Assembly (NCBI GenBank): GCA_023159155.1
Contig: JAJNNX010000059.1
Coordinates: 62,001-126,000, forward strand
Source of the DNA: Ustulina deusta
Lineage: Eukaryota > Ascomycota > Sordariomycetes > Xylariales > Xylariaceae
DNA: 64,000 bases
Direction: 5' to 3'
Below are positions 62,308-64,000 of this stretch, one piece after another. A model generated the notes under the pieces. It ran no database searches, was not told where the DNA came from, and was given only the letters and a program-made list of their open reading frames with translations. The stretch's first letter is position 1. Each line of letters starts with the position of its first letter. The position numbers and the translations under genes were made by a program.

Positions 62308-63119
62308 TCATCCGCAACGGACACCAGTCTCAGGCTTCAAGATCCAACTATTCAAGCCTCGATTCGAATTGAGATGTTGACTACAATGGGTGAGGTAAGC
62401 CAGCCTTGGTAGTTGCCAACGCCCAAGAATTCGTTGTATATATAGACCAGTGCCCCCATCTCCTATCTCCAGAAGCCTAAAAGGGGCCAAAGGACCTTAT
62501 GGCACTATAGTAGATTATTCGTAATTCGAGTATATCCGCCAAGCCCTAGTTATAGCCCTTGTTATACGGTAGCACGATCTGACTTGGCGATGATATGTCT
62601 GACTCTTGCAGCTTCGGCAAGCTTGAGGAAGAAGATTTTTCCTGTATATGAAGTATTGCGGTTGGGTAAGGTGGAAGCTGGAGCCTTGCACGGGTCTGAC
62701 ACACATATCACTAAATACATGATGATGATGCGAGACTGTGTGCCTTGTCTATAAATAGACGCACAGCTACGTAACTGGGCAATTATGCAATGGATATCGG
62801 GATCAGTGACCAATCGCAGGATTACTTCCAGTGTATCACAGAACTTACGTAGGGTTGCTTTTTCTTCACGGGTATCTCAGCTTGTTCTATTTTTGTCCCC
62901 GCCTAGCATTGTAGTATTACCCAACAGGCAGGACAAGATAGGACCAACGCGCACTTTACCTTCGCGCAAGTTAAGGGGTAAGCCAGCTTAGTTATATAGC
63001 ACCAGCCGTGTAGAAGAAATCAAAGTGGCGACCGAGATACGCGAACTCTGTTTTCGTCTCTGGCCCTCCTGGCAATCTTTTAACTCACTGAGGGCGCAAT
63101 CCGCGTTGACACGATCAAC
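62308..63119. other. Unique sequence right of the transposon block
   Basis: Begins with the right duplication TCATC. Base composition returns to normal at once. A plus frame is open from 62446 to 62754 with a first ATG at 62590 (55 codons to the stop), but I recognise no motif. The rest is the promoter side of the membrane protein gene. Confidence 0.5.
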
Positions 63120-64000
63120 ATGGCCACAGTATTCGGAGACGGCTTATCTACTACGCAATCTGCCTACCCCGTATTCATAGGAGTGTGGACGAATTGGTCA
63201 CATGGAAAGATCAGTACGTTTTGTCTTGTTTTGCTGTTTCTTGTTCCACCTCTTTTATGACCGGAATGCTCTTCCTGGATTCGGTGCAATCCGTAAACAT
63301 CTCTCTGAAAAAGTGATGCACAGACATCCTTTACGTTTGATCTCTTCAATCACACATTTTTTTGACACATACAGTTTCTAACACGGGTTAAAACAGCGGG
63401 TGCCACTTTGACTTTGACCCAGAGTAATGGCAATCTTCTCATCGCCTTCGTTGCTTTGTTTGCTTCCATGTTGGCTGGTCACATTTGGAACATCATCCGA
63501 TTTGGCCTTTATCTATGGCATGCTTCGCCTGAATCTCATGATGCTTTATACCATCAGCAGCAAGCTCTGTTGCGTAACGGCCCCACTGCAGGGGCCAGCG
63601 CTTTCACATTGATGGAGCTTGCATGGGCGTGGCGTGGATCAACTCGCCGCTGGCGCTTTGTACCGCTGCTTATTTTCACAATAGCACTTGCAGTTGGCCT
63701 CGCTCTCGCGTCGGGTTTCAGTGCCCGCGTTGCAATCGGCAACGAGGTTCTTATCTCGGGTAACAACTGTGGCATGCCAATCATCGCACGCGGAGTTAAT
63801 ATCTCCTTCGATTTAACCACTTTCACACCTCTGGAAGCTGACTTTGCATCATCAGCGGCAGTTCAGGCCGCACAATGCTATTCTAACAATTCTGGGGGTA
63901 TAGCCTCGCCTAGCTGCAAGACATTTGTATATCCGCGGCTGCTGGCAAATGTGGACAGGAACGCGACTTGTCCGTTTGGAGATCTATGCCGTAGCAAGGG
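63120..64000 (+). CDS. Multi-pass membrane protein, unknown function (5' part)
   Basis: Partial gene running off the right edge. Exon 1 63120-63213, exon 2 from 63397, open to the end. The splice joins A to CG and gives WSHGKITGATLTLTQSNGNL. The start is the first ATG of the MATVFGDGLSTTQSAYPVFI segment. Two clear membrane segments are visible: NLLIAFVALFVSMLAGHIWNI, shortened here to its core LLIAFVALFVSMLAGHIW, and VPLLIFTIALAVGLALASGF. Between them lies a cytosolic loop with HQQQALLRNG, and after them an exposed part with EVLISGNNCGMP, NISFD and paired cysteines (CYSNNS, SCKTF, CPFGDLC). This pattern (short N-terminus, two helices, a Cys-rich extracellular domain) is familiar from a large ascomycete family of uncharacterised membrane proteins, but I cannot name a function. 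About 233 residues are visible. Confidence 0.8.

Noticed and set aside
63427..63826. Plus frame at 63427-63612 and minus frame at 63554-63826
   Set aside because: Other-frame and antisense shadows of exon 2 of the membrane protein gene.
1..64000. CRISPR arrays, bacterial operons, ribosome binding sites
   Set aside because: The window is eukaryotic, with spliced genes; no spaced direct-repeat array is present.

Overview
The window comes from a filamentous ascomycete fungus, most likely a Sordariomycete. The genes carry short introns with GTANGT donors and CTAAC-type branch points. The proteins have typical fungal versions (Kar2 with an HDEL-like tail, a GIT1-type permease, Prs1 with a long insert, a zincless Fpg, Rtt107/Brc1). 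The repeats are extremely AT-rich and differ from one another by C/T and G/A transitions, the mark of repeat-induced point mutation (RIP). I cannot name the species.

Layout. (1) 365-3504: a RIP-degraded DNA transposon with terminal inverted repeats, TA flanks and remains of a pogo-type DDE transposase. (2) 3.5-35.7 kb: a gene-bearing, GC-balanced segment with ten genes: KAR2/BiP (+), a GIT1-like glycerophosphodiester permease (-), a spherulin-4/GH135-family secreted protein (+), PEX11 (-), a Prs1-type PRPP synthetase (-), an Fpg-type DNA glycosylase (+), a disordered protein of unknown function (-), a predicted OB-fold protein (-), NDC80 (+), VPS25 (+), and an Rtt107/Brc1-like multi-BRCT protein (-), which makes eleven protein genes when all are counted. 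They are housekeeping genes without an operon-like theme; several pairs are convergent or divergent. (3) 35,696-62,307: a 26.6 kb AT-rich block that I resolve as one nested set of transposons. The outer one is a Ty1/copia-like element (160-bp LTRs, TSD TCATC). Into it were inserted a 10,968-bp LTR element (254-bp LTRs, TSD ATAGT) and a 9,485-bp Ty3/gypsy-like element in minus orientation (165-bp LTRs, TSD TTTTG). Two 1,859-bp Fot1/pogo-like elements lie inside the 10,968-bp element. Removing the inserts leaves a copia element of about 6.1 kb and an LTR element of about 7.2 kb, both normal sizes. (4) 62.3-64 kb: unique sequence and the 5' part of a multi-pass membrane protein gene that runs off the window.

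Exon borders come from splice consensus plus continuity of family motifs. No searches could be run, so family names rest on recognised motifs. No tRNA, rRNA or CRISPR was found. The most interesting items are the fully resolved nested transposon block with three matching target-site duplications, the non-standard HNEL tail on BiP, the non-TG/CA ends of the outer LTR, and a hairpin at its primer site.
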